The translations under genes and the position numbers were made by a program. A stretch of DNA of 64,000 nt, from NCBI GenBank assembly GCA_026874595.1, contig CM049307.1, positions 1-64,000 of the forward strand, given 5' to 3'. The stretch comes from Sipunculus nudus. Taxonomy: Eukaryota; Annelida; Sipuncula; Golfingiida; Sipunculidae. The notes beneath the pieces were generated by a model, which was not told where the DNA came from, made no database searches, and was given only the letters and a program-made list of their open reading frames with translations. Shown here in pieces: positions 28,401 through 43,600 of this stretch. Each line of letters starts with the position of its first letter. Position 1 is the stretch's first letter.

Positions 28401-31400
28401 TAGGCATTTCTTTGAATGGTCACGTGTTCTCGTTTCACGGGAAACGGTGCGAGATATGACGAGACTTGGGATTGAATGGCTTAGAACTAGAGGGATGCTG
28501 TCTAACGCCAAAAACCAGACCTTTCCATCGCAAATATCGACAGAGATAGAAGCTGGAAAACTCCGCATTTTCAGATTGTCAAGTTTTACCCCAAAATTCG
28601 GTAACCATGGTAACGGCAGCACAAAGCTACATGAGCGAAGGGATAAGCCAATGTTCCTAGTTTCAGATACGACAAAAAAGAAATGGTGTCACGTTTAATA
28701 TTTTTTGAGATATTGCAGAAAAACGATATCTTACAGTGTTTCAGGTACCACGCCCCCTGGTGGCTATTTCCAAAAAATGAAAAATTGGTTTCGAGATATT
28801 TCTAAATAACACAAAATATGTCATTTTCAAAGTCATAGTTTAAAAAATGCGACCTGTAAGCTATATTTAATGAAATCTCGAAAATTCTCGTTTGACGAGA
28901 TATTATACGAGATATCGCGAGACTTTTAATAAAATCTTGCAGTACTTGTTAAATGCTACCTGATGCAAAAAACTAGAACTCTCTAGCTTTAAAAATGACA
29001 AAGTTAGAAAAAATTGTCCTTTGATTTTCGATTTACATCACTTTTACCCAAAAATACGTAACCATGGTGACAACCAATTTGAATCAGCTACACACCAGAC
29101 GAAAGGCCTTGGAATGACGATTAAAATGAGCCATGTTTGAAGTGGCTATGACAAATAGTAATGGAGGTATGAAGGAAAGAGCACTTTAGGAACTTTTGAT
29201 GACCTTGACCTTGACCTTTGACCTTTATTGCCCAAAAACAATAGGCTTCTTGCATTTTTGATTTTACACAAACTGTGAAAGTTTGAAAGCGATGGGATCA
29301 AAATTGTGACCTGTAGAGACTGGACAGACAAACAAACAAACAAACAAACAGACAAACAGACATCCGCGACTGACCAACCAGCTTGCGAAAATCGAAGATT
29401 TCCGGCAAGCAATAAAGTTGTGACTGTGCCTCCAACATGTATGATCATAGATGGGGCCCGGAGAGGCCGTCACGCACCGCTGCACACGCCGGCCGCCCAC
29501 CGTAAGGACCCTGCCGCCACTTGCGGCCACGGCACGTGTCTTCGTGGTATGGCAAAAAACGGCGCGAGATTTGACGAGACTAACAATGTGACCCCTGAAA
29601 GTGACTGCGAGTGTCAGCCGCTATCCAGCGCTGCAAACCATGTGTCTGTAGCGTGAAAAATGACAGAATTATAGGCATTTCTTTGAATGGTCACGTGTTC
29701 TCGTTTCACGGGAAACGGTGCGAGATATGACGAGACTTGGGATTGAATGGCTTAGAACTAGAGGGATGCTGTCTAACGCCAAAAACCAGACCTTTCCATC
29801 GCAAATATCGACAGAGATAGAAGCTGGAAAACTCCGCATTTTCAGATTGTCAAGTTTTACCCCAAAATTCGGTAACCATGGTAACGGCAGCACAAAGCTA
29901 CATGAGCGAAGGGATAAGCCAATGTTCCTAGTTTCAGATACGACAAAAAAAAAATGGTGTCACGTTTAATATTTTTTGAGATATTGCAGAAAAACGATAT
30001 CTTACAGTGTTTCAGGTACCACGCCCCCTGGTGGCTATTTCCAAAAAATGAAAAATTGGTTTCGAGATATTTCTAAATAACACAAAATATGTCATTTTCA
30101 AAGTCATAGTTTAAAAAATGCGACCTGTAAGCTATATTTAATGAAATCTCGAAAATTCTCGTTTGACGAGATATTATACGAGATATCGCGAGACTTTTAA
30201 TAAAATCTTGCAGTACTTGTTAAATGCTACCTGATGCAAAAAACTAGAACTCTCTAGCTTTAAAAATGACAAAGTTAGAAAAAATTGTCCTTTGATTTTC
30301 GATTTACATCACTTTTACCCAAAAATACGTAACCATGGTGACAACCAATTTGAATCAGCTACACACCAGACGAAAGGCCTTGGAATGACGATTAAAATGA
30401 GCCATGTTTGAAGTGGCTATGACAAATAGTAATGGAGGTATGAAGGAAAGAGCACTTTAGGAACTTTTGATGACCTTGACCTTGACCTTTGACCTTTATT
30501 GCCCAAAAACAATAGGCTTCTTGCATTTTTGATTTTACACAAACTGTGAAAGTTTGAAAGCGATGGGATCAAAATTGTGACCTGTAGAGACTGGACAGAC
30601 AAACAAACAAACAAACAAACAGACAAACAGACATCCGCGACTGACCAACCAGCTTGCGAAAATCGAAGATTTCCGGCAAGCAATAAAGTTGTGACTGTGC
30701 CTCCAACATGTATGATCATAGATGGGGCCCGGAGAGGCCGTCACGCACCGCTGCACACGCCGGCCGCCCACCGTAAGGACCCTGCCGCCACTTGCGGCCA
30801 CGGCACGTGTCTTCGTGGTATGGCAAAAAACGGCGCGAGATTTGACGAGACTAACAATGTGACCCCTGAAAGTGACTGCGAGTGTCAGCCGCTATCCAGC
30901 GCTGCAAACCATGTGTCTGTAGCGTGAAAAATGACAGAATTATAGGCATTTCTTTGAATGGTCACGTGTTCTCGTTTCACGGGAAACGGTGCGAGATATG
31001 ACGAGACTTGGGATTGAATGGCTTAGAACTAGAGGGATGCTGTCTAACGCCAAAAACCAGACCTTTCCATCGCAAATATCGACAGAGATAGAAGCTGGAA
31101 AACTCCGCATTTTCAGATTGTCAAGTTTTACCCCAAAATTCGGTAACCATGGTAACGGCAGCACAAAGCTACATGAGCGAAGGGATAAGCCAATGTTCCT
31201 AGTTTCAGATACGACAAAAAAAAAATGGTGTCACGTTTAATATTTTTTGAGATATTGCAGAAAAACGATATCTTACAGTGTTTCAGGTACCACGCCCCCT
31301 GGTGGCTATTTCCAAAAAATGAAAAATTGGTTTCGAGATATTTCTAAATAACACAAAATATGTCATTTTCAAAGTCATAGTTTAAAAAATGCGACCTGTA

Positions 31401-34283
31401 AGCTATATTTAATGAAATCTCGAAAATTCTCGTTTGACGAGATATTATACGAGATATCGCGAGACTTTTAATAAAATCTTGCAGTACTTGTTAAATGCTA
31501 CCTGATGCAAAAAACTAGAACTCTCTAGCTTTAAAAATGACAAAGTTAGAAAAAATTGTCCTTTGATTTTCGATTTACATCACTTTTACCCAAAAATACG
31601 TAACCATGGTGACAACCAATTTGAATCAGCTACACACCAGACGAAAGGCCTTGGAATGACGATTAAAATGAGCCATGTTTGAAGTGGCTATGACAAATAG
31701 TAATGGAGGTATGAAGGAAAGAGCACTTTAGGAACTTTTGATGACCTTGACCTTGACCTTTGACCTTTATTGCCCAAAAACAATAGGCTTCTTGCATTTT
31801 TGATTTTACACAAACTGTGAAAGTTTGAAAGCGATGGGATCAAAATTGTGACCTGTAGAGACTGGACAGACAAACAAACAAACAAACAAACAGACAAACA
31901 GACATCCGCGACTGACCAACCAGCTTGCGAAAATCGAAGATTTCCGGCAAGCAATAAAGTTGTGACTGTGCCTCCAACATGTATGATCATAGATGGGGCC
32001 CGGAGAGGCCGTCACGCACCGCTGCACACGCCGGCCGCCCACCGTAAGGACCCTGCCGCCACTTGCGGCCACGGCACGTGTCTTCGTGGTATGGCAAAAA
32101 ACGGCGCGAGATTTGACGAGACTAACAATGTGACCCCTGAAAGTGACTGCGAGTGTCAGCCGCTATCCAGCGCTGCAAACCATGTGTCTGTAGCGTGAAA
32201 AATGACAGAATTATAGGCATTTCTTTGAATGGTCACGTGTTCTCGTTTCACGGGAAACGGTGCGAGATATGACGAGACTTGGGATTGAATGGCTTAGAAC
32301 TAGAGGGATGCTGTCTAACGCCAAAAACCAGACCTTTCCATCGCAAATATCGACAGAGATAGAAGCTGGAAAACTCCGCATTTTCAGATTGTCAAGTTTT
32401 ACCCCAAAATTCGGTAACCATGGTAACGGCAGCACAAAGCTACATGAGCGAAGGGATAAGCCAATGTTCCTAGTTTCAGATACGACAAAAAAAAAATGGT
32501 GTCACGTTTAATATTTTTTGAGATATTGCAGAAAAACGATATCTTACAGTGTTTCAGGTACCACGCCCCCTGGTGGCTATTTCCAAAAAATGAAAAATTG
32601 GTTTCGAGATATTTCTAAATAACACAAAATATGTCATTTTCAAAGTCATAGTTTAAAAAATGCGACCTGTAAGCTATATTTAATGAAATCTCGAAAATTC
32701 TCGTTTGACGAGATATTATACGAGATATCGCGAGACTTTTAATAAAATCTTGCAGTACTTGTTAAATGCTACCTGATGCAAAAAACTAGAACTCTCTAGC
32801 TTTAAAAATGACAAAGTTAGAAAAAATTGTCCTTTGATTTTCGATTTACATCACTTTTACCCAAAAATACGTAACCATGGTGACAACCAATTTGAATCAG
32901 CTACACACCAGACGAAAGGCCTTGGAATGACGATTAAAATGAGCCATGTTTGAAGTGGCTATGACAAATAGTAATGGAGGTATGAAGGAAAGAGCACTTT
33001 AGGAACTTTTGATGACCTTGACCTTGACCTTTGACCTTTATTGCCCAAAAACAATAGGCTTCTTGCATTTTTGATTTTACACAAACTGTGAAAGTTTGAA
33101 AGCGATGGGATCAAAATTGTGACCTGTAGAGACTGGACAGACAAACAAACAAACAAACAAACAGACAAACAGACATCCGCGACTGACCAACCAGCTTGCG
33201 AAAATCGAAGATTTCCGGCAAGCAATAAAGTTGTGACTGTGCCTCCAACATGTATGATCATAGATGGGGCCCGGAGAGGCCGTCACGCACCGCTGCACAC
33301 GCCGGCCGCCCACCGTAAGGACCCTGCCGCCACTTGCGGCCACGGCACGTGTCTTCGTGGTATGGCAAAAAACGGCGCGAGATTTGACGAGACTAACAAT
33401 GTGACCCCTGAAAGTGACTGCGAGTGTCAGCCGCTATCCAGCGCTGCAAACCATGTGTCTGTAGCGTGAAAAATGACAGAATTATAGGCATTTCTTTGAA
33501 TGGTCACGTGTTCTCGTTTCACGGGAAACGGTGCGAGATATGACGAGACTTGGGATTGAATGGCTTAGAACTAGAGGGATGCTGTCTAACGCCAAAAACC
33601 AGACCTTTCCATCGCAAATATCGACAGAGATAGAAGCTGGAAAACTCCGCATTTTCAGATTGTCAAGTTTTACCCCAAAATTCGGTAACCATGGTAACGG
33701 CAGCACAAAGCTACATGAGCGAAGGGATAAGCCAATGTTCCTAGTTTCAGATACGACAAAAAAAAAATGGTGTCACGTTTAATATTTTTTGAGATATTGC
33801 AGAAAAACGATATCTTACAGTGTTTCAGGTACCACGCCCCCTGGTGGCTATTTCCAAAAAATGAAAAATTGGTTTCGAGATATTTCTAAATAACACAAAA
33901 TATGTCATTTTCAAAGTCATAGTTTAAAAAATGCGACCTGTAAGCTATATTTAATGAAATCTCGAAAATTCTCGTTTGACGAGATATTATACGAGATATC
34001 GCGAGACTTTTAATAAAATCTTGCAGTACTTGTTAAATGCTACCTGATGCAAAAAACTAGAACTCTCTAGCTTTAAAAATGACAAAGTTAGAAAAAATTG
34101 TCCTTTGATTTTCGATTTACATCACTTTTACCCAAAAATACGTAACCATGGTGACAACCAATTTGAATCAGCTACACACCAGACGAAAGGCCTTGGAATG
34201 ACGATTAAAATGAGCCATGTTTGAAGTGGCTATGACAAATAGTAATGGAGGTATGAAGGAAAGAGCACTTTAGGAACTTTTGA

Positions 34284-34314
34284 TGACCTTGACCTTGACC
34301 TTGACCTTTGACCT
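34284..34314 (-). repeat. Half-site run expanded by one hexamer (unit 27)
   Basis: This unit has one additional TGACCT-type hexamer compared with its neighbours, giving five AGGTCA half-sites on the minus strand instead of four and a unit length of 1277. The gain is exactly one half-site, as expected from slippage in a short tandem repeat. Confidence 0.9.
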
Positions 34315-37300
34315 TTATTGCCCAAAAACAATAGGCTTCTTGCATTTTTGATTTTACACAAACTGTGAAAGTTTGAAAGCGATGGGATCAAAATTGTGAC
34401 CTGTAGAGACTGGACAGACAAACAAACAAACAAACAAACAGACAAACAGACATCCGCGACTGACCAACCAGCTTGCGAAAATCGAAGATTTCCGGCAAGC
34501 AATAAAGTTGTGACTGTGCCTCCAACATGTATGATCATAGATGGGGCCCGGAGAGGCCGTCACGCACCGCTGCACACGCCGGCCGCCCACCGTAAGGACC
34601 CTGCCGCCACTTGCGGCCACGGCACGTGTCTTCGTGGTATGGCAAAAAACGGCGCGAGATTTGACGAGACTAACAATGTGACCCCTGAAAGTGACTGCGA
34701 GTGTCAGCCGCTATCCAGCGCTGCAAACCATGTGTCTGTAGCGTGAAAAATGACAGAATTATAGGCATTTCTTTGAATGGTCACGTGTTCTCGTTTCACG
34801 GGAAACGGTGCGAGATATGACGAGACTTGGGATTGAATGGCTTAGAACTAGAGGGATGCTGTCTAACGCCAAAAACCAGACCTTTCCATCGCAAATATCG
34901 ACAGAGATAGAAGCTGGAAAACTCCGCATTTTCAGATTGTCAAGTTTTACCCCAAAATTCGGTAACCATGGTAACGGCAGCACAAAGCTACATGAGCGAA
35001 GGGATAAGCCAATGTTCCTAGTTTCAGATACGACAAAAAAAAAATGGTGTCACGTTTAATATTTTTTGAGATATTGCAGAAAAACGATATCTTACAGTGT
35101 TTCAGGTACCACGCCCCCTGGTGGCTATTTCCAAAAAATGAAAAATTGGTTTCGAGATATTTCTAAATAACACAAAATATGTCATTTTCAAAGTCATAGT
35201 TTAAAAAATGCGACCTGTAAGCTATATTTAATGAAATCTCGAAAATTCTCGTTTGACGAGATATTATACGAGATATCGCGAGACTTTTAATAAAATCTTG
35301 CAGTACTTGTTAAATGCTACCTGATGCAAAAAACTAGAACTCTCTAGCTTTAAAAATGACAAAGTTAGAAAAAATTGTCCTTTGATTTTCGATTTACATC
35401 ACTTTTACCCAAAAATACGTAACCATGGTGACAACCAATTTGAATCAGCTACACACCAGACGAAAGGCCTTGGAATGACGATTAAAATGAGCCATGTTTG
35501 AAGTGGCTATGACAAATAGTAATGGAGGTATGAAGGAAAGAGCACTTTAGGAACTTTTGATGACCTTGACCTTGACCTTTGACCTTTATTGCCCAAAAAC
35601 AATAGGCTTCTTGCATTTTTGATTTTACACAAACTGTGAAAGTTTGAAAGCGATGGGATCAAAATTGTGACCTGTAGAGACTGGACAGACAAACAAACAA
35701 ACAAACAAACAGACAAACAGACATCCGCGACTGACCAACCAGCTTGCGAAAATCGAAGATTTCCGGCAAGCAATAAAGTTGTGACTGTGCCTCCAACATG
35801 TATGATCATAGATGGGGCCCGGAGAGGCCGTCACGCACCGCTGCACACGCCGGCCGCCCACCGTAAGGACCCTGCCGCCACTTGCGGCCACGGCACGTGT
35901 CTTCGTGGTATGGCAAAAAACGGCGCGAGATTTGACGAGACTAACAATGTGACCCCTGAAAGTGACTGCGAGTGTCAGCCGCTATCCAGCGCTGCAAACC
36001 ATGTGTCTGTAGCGTGAAAAATGACAGAATTATAGGCATTTCTTTGAATGGTCACGTGTTCTCGTTTCACGGGAAACGGTGCGAGATATGACGAGACTTG
36101 GGATTGAATGGCTTAGAACTAGAGGGATGCTGTCTAACGCCAAAAACCAGACCTTTCCATCGCAAATATCGACAGAGATAGAAGCTGGAAAACTCCGCAT
36201 TTTCAGATTGTCAAGTTTTACCCCAAAATTCGGTAACCATGGTAACGGCAGCACAAAGCTACATGAGCGAAGGGATAAGCCAATGTTCCTAGTTTCAGAT
36301 ACGACAAAAAAAAAATGGTGTCACGTTTAATATTTTTTGAGATATTGCAGAAAAACGATATCTTACAGTGTTTCAGGTACCACGCCCCCTGGTGGCTATT
36401 TCCAAAAAATGAAAAATTGGTTTCGAGATATTTCTAAATAACACAAAATATGTCATTTTCAAAGTCATAGTTTAAAAAATGCGACCTGTAAGCTATATTT
36501 AATGAAATCTCGAAAATTCTCGTTTGACGAGATATTATACGAGATATCGCGAGACTTTTAATAAAATCTTGCAGTACTTGTTAAATGCTACCTGATGCAA
36601 AAAACTAGAACTCTCTAGCTTTAAAAATGACAAAGTTAGAAAAAATTGTCCTTTGATTTTCGATTTACATCACTTTTACCCAAAAATACGTAACCATGGT
36701 GACAACCAATTTGAATCAGCTACACACCAGACGAAAGGCCTTGGAATGACGATTAAAATGAGCCATGTTTGAAGTGGCTATGACAAATAGTAATGGAGGT
36801 ATGAAGGAAAGAGCACTTTAGGAACTTTTGATGACCTTGACCTTGACCTTTGACCTTTATTGCCCAAAAACAATAGGCTTCTTGCATTTTTGATTTTACA
36901 CAAACTGTGAAAGTTTGAAAGCGATGGGATCAAAATTGTGACCTGTAGAGACTGGACAGACAAACAAACAAACAAACAAACAGACAAACAGACATCCGCG
37001 ACTGACCAACCAGCTTGCGAAAATCGAAGATTTCCGGCAAGCAATAAAGTTGTGACTGTGCCTCCAACATGTATGATCATAGATGGGGCCCGGAGAGGCC
37101 GTCACGCACCGCTGCACACGCCGGCCGCCCACCGTAAGGACCCTGCCGCCACTTGCGGCCACGGCACGTGTCTTCGTGGTATGGCAAAAAACGGCGCGAG
37201 ATTTGACGAGACTAACAATGTGACCCCTGAAAGTGACTGCGAGTGTCAGCCGCTATCCAGCGCTGCAAACCATGTGTCTGTAGCGTGAAAAATGACAGAA

Positions 37301-40300
37301 TTATAGGCATTTCTTTGAATGGTCACGTGTTCTCGTTTCACGGGAAACGGTGCGAGATATGACGAGACTTGGGATTGAATGGCTTAGAACTAGAGGGATG
37401 CTGTCTAACGCCAAAAACCAGACCTTTCCATCGCAAATATCGACAGAGATAGAAGCTGGAAAACTCCGCATTTTCAGATTGTCAAGTTTTACCCCAAAAT
37501 TCGGTAACCATGGTAACGGCAGCACAAAGCTACATGAGCGAAGGGATAAGCCAATGTTCCTAGTTTCAGATACGACAAAAAAAAAATGGTGTCACGTTTA
37601 ATATTTTTTGAGATATTGCAGAAAAACGATATCTTACAGTGTTTCAGGTACCACGCCCCCTGGTGGCTATTTCCAAAAAATGAAAAATTGGTTTCGAGAT
37701 ATTTCTAAATAACACAAAATATGTCATTTTCAAAGTCATAGTTTAAAAAATGCGACCTGTAAGCTATATTTAATGAAATCTCGAAAATTCTCGTTTGACG
37801 AGATATTATACGAGATATCGCGAGACTTTTAATAAAATCTTGCAGTACTTGTTAAATGCTACCTGATGCAAAAAACTAGAACTCTCTAGCTTTAAAAATG
37901 ACAAAGTTAGAAAAAATTGTCCTTTGATTTTCGATTTACATCACTTTTACCCAAAAATACGTAACCATGGTGACAACCAATTTGAATCAGCTACACACCA
38001 GACGAAAGGCCTTGGAATGACGATTAAAATGAGCCATGTTTGAAGTGGCTATGACAAATAGTAATGGAGGTATGAAGGAAAGAGCACTTTAGGAACTTTT
38101 GATGACCTTGACCTTGACCTTTGACCTTTATTGCCCAAAAACAATAGGCTTCTTGCATTTTTGATTTTACACAAACTGTGAAAGTTTGAAAGCGATGGGA
38201 TCAAAATTGTGACCTGTAGAGACTGGACAGACAAACAAACAAACAAACAAACAGACAAACAGACATCCGCGACTGACCAACCAGCTTGCGAAAATCGAAG
38301 ATTTCCGGCAAGCAATAAAGTTGTGACTGTGCCTCCAACATGTATGATCATAGATGGGGCCCGGAGAGGCCGTCACGCACCGCTGCACACGCCGGCCGCC
38401 CACCGTAAGGACCCTGCCGCCACTTGCGGCCACGGCACGTGTCTTCGTGGTATGGCAAAAAACGGCGCGAGATTTGACGAGACTAACAATGTGACCCCTG
38501 AAAGTGACTGCGAGTGTCAGCCGCTATCCAGCGCTGCAAACCATGTGTCTGTAGCGTGAAAAATGACAGAATTATAGGCATTTCTTTGAATGGTCACGTG
38601 TTCTCGTTTCACGGGAAACGGTGCGAGATATGACGAGACTTGGGATTGAATGGCTTAGAACTAGAGGGATGCTGTCTAACGCCAAAAACCAGACCTTTCC
38701 ATCGCAAATATCGACAGAGATAGAAGCTGGAAAACTCCGCATTTTCAGATTGTCAAGTTTTACCCCAAAATTCGGTAACCATGGTAACGGCAGCACAAAG
38801 CTACATGAGCGAAGGGATAAGCCAATGTTCCTAGTTTCAGATACGACAAAAAAAAAATGGTGTCACGTTTAATATTTTTTGAGATATTGCAGAAAAACGA
38901 TATCTTACAGTGTTTCAGGTACCACGCCCCCTGGTGGCTATTTCCAAAAAATGAAAAATTGGTTTCGAGATATTTCTAAATAACACAAAATATGTCATTT
39001 TCAAAGTCATAGTTTAAAAAATGCGACCTGTAAGCTATATTTAATGAAATCTCGAAAATTCTCGTTTGACGAGATATTATACGAGATATCGCGAGACTTT
39101 TAATAAAATCTTGCAGTACTTGTTAAATGCTACCTGATGCAAAAAACTAGAACTCTCTAGCTTTAAAAATGACAAAGTTAGAAAAAATTGTCCTTTGATT
39201 TTCGATTTACATCACTTTTACCCAAAAATACGTAACCATGGTGACAACCAATTTGAATCAGCTACACACCAGACGAAAGGCCTTGGAATGACGATTAAAA
39301 TGAGCCATGTTTGAAGTGGCTATGACAAATAGTAATGGAGGTATGAAGGAAAGAGCACTTTAGGAACTTTTGATGACCTTGACCTTGACCTTTGACCTTT
39401 ATTGCCCAAAAACAATAGGCTTCTTGCATTTTTGATTTTACACAAACTGTGAAAGTTTGAAAGCGATGGGATCAAAATTGTGACCTGTAGAGACTGGACA
39501 GACAAACAAACAAACAAACAAACAGACAAACAGACATCCGCGACTGACCAACCAGCTTGCGAAAATCGAAGATTTCCGGCAAGCAATAAAGTTGTGACTG
39601 TGCCTCCAACATGTATGATCATAGATGGGGCCCGGAGAGGCCGTCACGCACCGCTGCACACGCCGGCCGCCCACCGTAAGGACCCTGCCGCCACTTGCGG
39701 CCACGGCACGTGTCTTCGTGGTATGGCAAAAAACGGCGCGAGATTTGACGAGACTAACAATGTGACCCCTGAAAGTGACTGCGAGTGTCAGCCGCTATCC
39801 AGCGCTGCAAACCATGTGTCTGTAGCGTGAAAAATGACAGAATTATAGGCATTTCTTTGAATGGTCACGTGTTCTCGTTTCACGGGAAACGGTGCGAGAT
39901 ATGACGAGACTTGGGATTGAATGGCTTAGAACTAGAGGGATGCTGTCTAACGCCAAAAACCAGACCTTTCCATCGCAAATATCGACAGAGATAGAAGCTG
40001 GAAAACTCCGCATTTTCAGATTGTCAAGTTTTACCCCAAAATTCGGTAACCATGGTAACGGCAGCACAAAGCTACATGAGCGAAGGGATAAGCCAATGTT
40101 CCTAGTTTCAGATACGACAAAAAAAAAATGGTGTCACGTTTAATATTTTTTGAGATATTGCAGAAAAACGATATCTTACAGTGTTTCAGGTACCACGCCC
40201 CCTGGTGGCTATTTCCAAAAAATGAAAAATTGGTTTCGAGATATTTCTAAATAACACAAAATATGTCATTTTCAAAGTCATAGTTTAAAAAATGCGACCT

Positions 40301-40644
40301 GTAAGCTATATTTAATGAAATCTCGAAAATTCTCGTTTGACGAGATATTATACGAGATATCGCGAGACTTTTAATAAAATCTTGCAGTACTTGTTAAATG
40401 CTACCTGATGCAAAAAACTAGAACTCTCTAGCTTTAAAAATGACAAAGTTAGAAAAAATTGTCCTTTGATTTTCGATTTACATCACTTTTACCCAAAAAT
40501 ACGTAACCATGGTGACAACCAATTTGAATCAGCTACACACCAGACGAAAGGCCTTGGAATGACGATTAAAATGAGCCATGTTTGAAGTGGCTATGACAAA
40601 TAGTAATGGAGGTATGAAGGAAAGAGCACTTTAGGAACTTTTGA

Positions 40645-40675
40645 TGACCTTGACCTTGACCTTGACCTTTGACCT
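40645..40675 (-). repeat. Half-site run expanded by one hexamer (unit 32)
   Basis: The same six-base gain as in unit 27, five units further on, again giving a 1277 bp unit. Either the same slippage occurred twice, or a block of five units carrying the variant was duplicated. Confidence 0.9.
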
Positions 40676-43600
40676 TTATTGCCCAAAAACAATAGGCTTC
40701 TTGCATTTTTGATTTTACACAAACTGTGAAAGTTTGAAAGCGATGGGATCAAAATTGTGACCTGTAGAGACTGGACAGACAAACAAACAAACAAACAAAC
40801 AGACAAACAGACATCCGCGACTGACCAACCAGCTTGCGAAAATCGAAGATTTCCGGCAAGCAATAAAGTTGTGACTGTGCCTCCAACATGTATGATCATA
40901 GATGGGGCCCGGAGAGGCCGTCACGCACCGCTGCACACGCCGGCCGCCCACCGTAAGGACCCTGCCGCCACTTGCGGCCACGGCACGTGTCTTCGTGGTA
41001 TGGCAAAAAACGGCGCGAGATTTGACGAGACTAACAATGTGACCCCTGAAAGTGACTGCGAGTGTCAGCCGCTATCCAGCGCTGCAAACCATGTGTCTGT
41101 AGCGTGAAAAATGACAGAATTATAGGCATTTCTTTGAATGGTCACGTGTTCTCGTTTCACGGGAAACGGTGCGAGATATGACGAGACTTGGGATTGAATG
41201 GCTTAGAACTAGAGGGATGCTGTCTAACGCCAAAAACCAGACCTTTCCATCGCAAATATCGACAGAGATAGAAGCTGGAAAACTCCGCATTTTCAGATTG
41301 TCAAGTTTTACCCCAAAATTCGGTAACCATGGTAACGGCAGCACAAAGCTACATGAGCGAAGGGATAAGCCAATGTTCCTAGTTTCAGATACGACAAAAA
41401 AAAAATGGTGTCACGTTTAATATTTTTTGAGATATTGCAGAAAAACGATATCTTACAGTGTTTCAGGTACCACGCCCCCTGGTGGCTATTTCCAAAAAAT
41501 GAAAAATTGGTTTCGAGATATTTCTAAATAACACAAAATATGTCATTTTCAAAGTCATAGTTTAAAAAATGCGACCTGTAAGCTATATTTAATGAAATCT
41601 CGAAAATTCTCGTTTGACGAGATATTATACGAGATATCGCGAGACTTTTAATAAAATCTTGCAGTACTTGTTAAATGCTACCTGATGCAAAAAACTAGAA
41701 CTCTCTAGCTTTAAAAATGACAAAGTTAGAAAAAATTGTCCTTTGATTTTCGATTTACATCACTTTTACCCAAAAATACGTAACCATGGTGACAACCAAT
41801 TTGAATCAGCTACACACCAGACGAAAGGCCTTGGAATGACGATTAAAATGAGCCATGTTTGAAGTGGCTATGACAAATAGTAATGGAGGTATGAAGGAAA
41901 GAGCACTTTAGGAACTTTTGATGACCTTGACCTTGACCTTTGACCTTTATTGCCCAAAAACAATAGGCTTCTTGCATTTTTGATTTTACACAAACTGTGA
42001 AAGTTTGAAAGCGATGGGATCAAAATTGTGACCTGTAGAGACTGGACAGACAAACAAACAAACAAACAAACAGACAAACAGACATCCGCGACTGACCAAC
42101 CAGCTTGCGAAAATCGAAGATTTCCGGCAAGCAATAAAGTTGTGACTGTGCCTCCAACATGTATGATCATAGATGGGGCCCGGAGAGGCCGTCACGCACC
42201 GCTGCACACGCCGGCCGCCCACCGTAAGGACCCTGCCGCCACTTGCGGCCACGGCACGTGTCTTCGTGGTATGGCAAAAAACGGCGCGAGATTTGACGAG
42301 ACTAACAATGTGACCCCTGAAAGTGACTGCGAGTGTCAGCCGCTATCCAGCGCTGCAAACCATGTGTCTGTAGCGTGAAAAATGACAGAATTATAGGCAT
42401 TTCTTTGAATGGTCACGTGTTCTCGTTTCACGGGAAACGGTGCGAGATATGACGAGACTTGGGATTGAATGGCTTAGAACTAGAGGGATGCTGTCTAACG
42501 CCAAAAACCAGACCTTTCCATCGCAAATATCGACAGAGATAGAAGCTGGAAAACTCCGCATTTTCAGATTGTCAAGTTTTACCCCAAAATTCGGTAACCA
42601 TGGTAACGGCAGCACAAAGCTACATGAGCGAAGGGATAAGCCAATGTTCCTAGTTTCAGATACGACAAAAAAAAAATGGTGTCACGTTTAATATTTTTTG
42701 AGATATTGCAGAAAAACGATATCTTACAGTGTTTCAGGTACCACGCCCCCTGGTGGCTATTTCCAAAAAATGAAAAATTGGTTTCGAGATATTTCTAAAT
42801 AACACAAAATATGTCATTTTCAAAGTCATAGTTTAAAAAATGCGACCTGTAAGCTATATTTAATGAAATCTCGAAAATTCTCGTTTGACGAGATATTATA
42901 CGAGATATCGCGAGACTTTTAATAAAATCTTGCAGTACTTGTTAAATGCTACCTGATGCAAAAAACTAGAACTCTCTAGCTTTAAAAATGACAAAGTTAG
43001 AAAAAATTGTCCTTTGATTTTCGATTTACATCACTTTTACCCAAAAATACGTAACCATGGTGACAACCAATTTGAATCAGCTACACACCAGACGAAAGGC
43101 CTTGGAATGACGATTAAAATGAGCCATGTTTGAAGTGGCTATGACAAATAGTAATGGAGGTATGAAGGAAAGAGCACTTTAGGAACTTTTGATGACCTTG
43201 ACCTTGACCTTTGACCTTTATTGCCCAAAAACAATAGGCTTCTTGCATTTTTGATTTTACACAAACTGTGAAAGTTTGAAAGCGATGGGATCAAAATTGT
43301 GACCTGTAGAGACTGGACAGACAAACAAACAAACAAACAAACAGACAAACAGACATCCGCGACTGACCAACCAGCTTGCGAAAATCGAAGATTTCCGGCA
43401 AGCAATAAAGTTGTGACTGTGCCTCCAACATGTATGATCATAGATGGGGCCCGGAGAGGCCGTCACGCACCGCTGCACACGCCGGCCGCCCACCGTAAGG
43501 ACCCTGCCGCCACTTGCGGCCACGGCACGTGTCTTCGTGGTATGGCAAAAAACGGCGCGAGATTTGACGAGACTAACAATGTGACCCCTGAAAGTGACTG

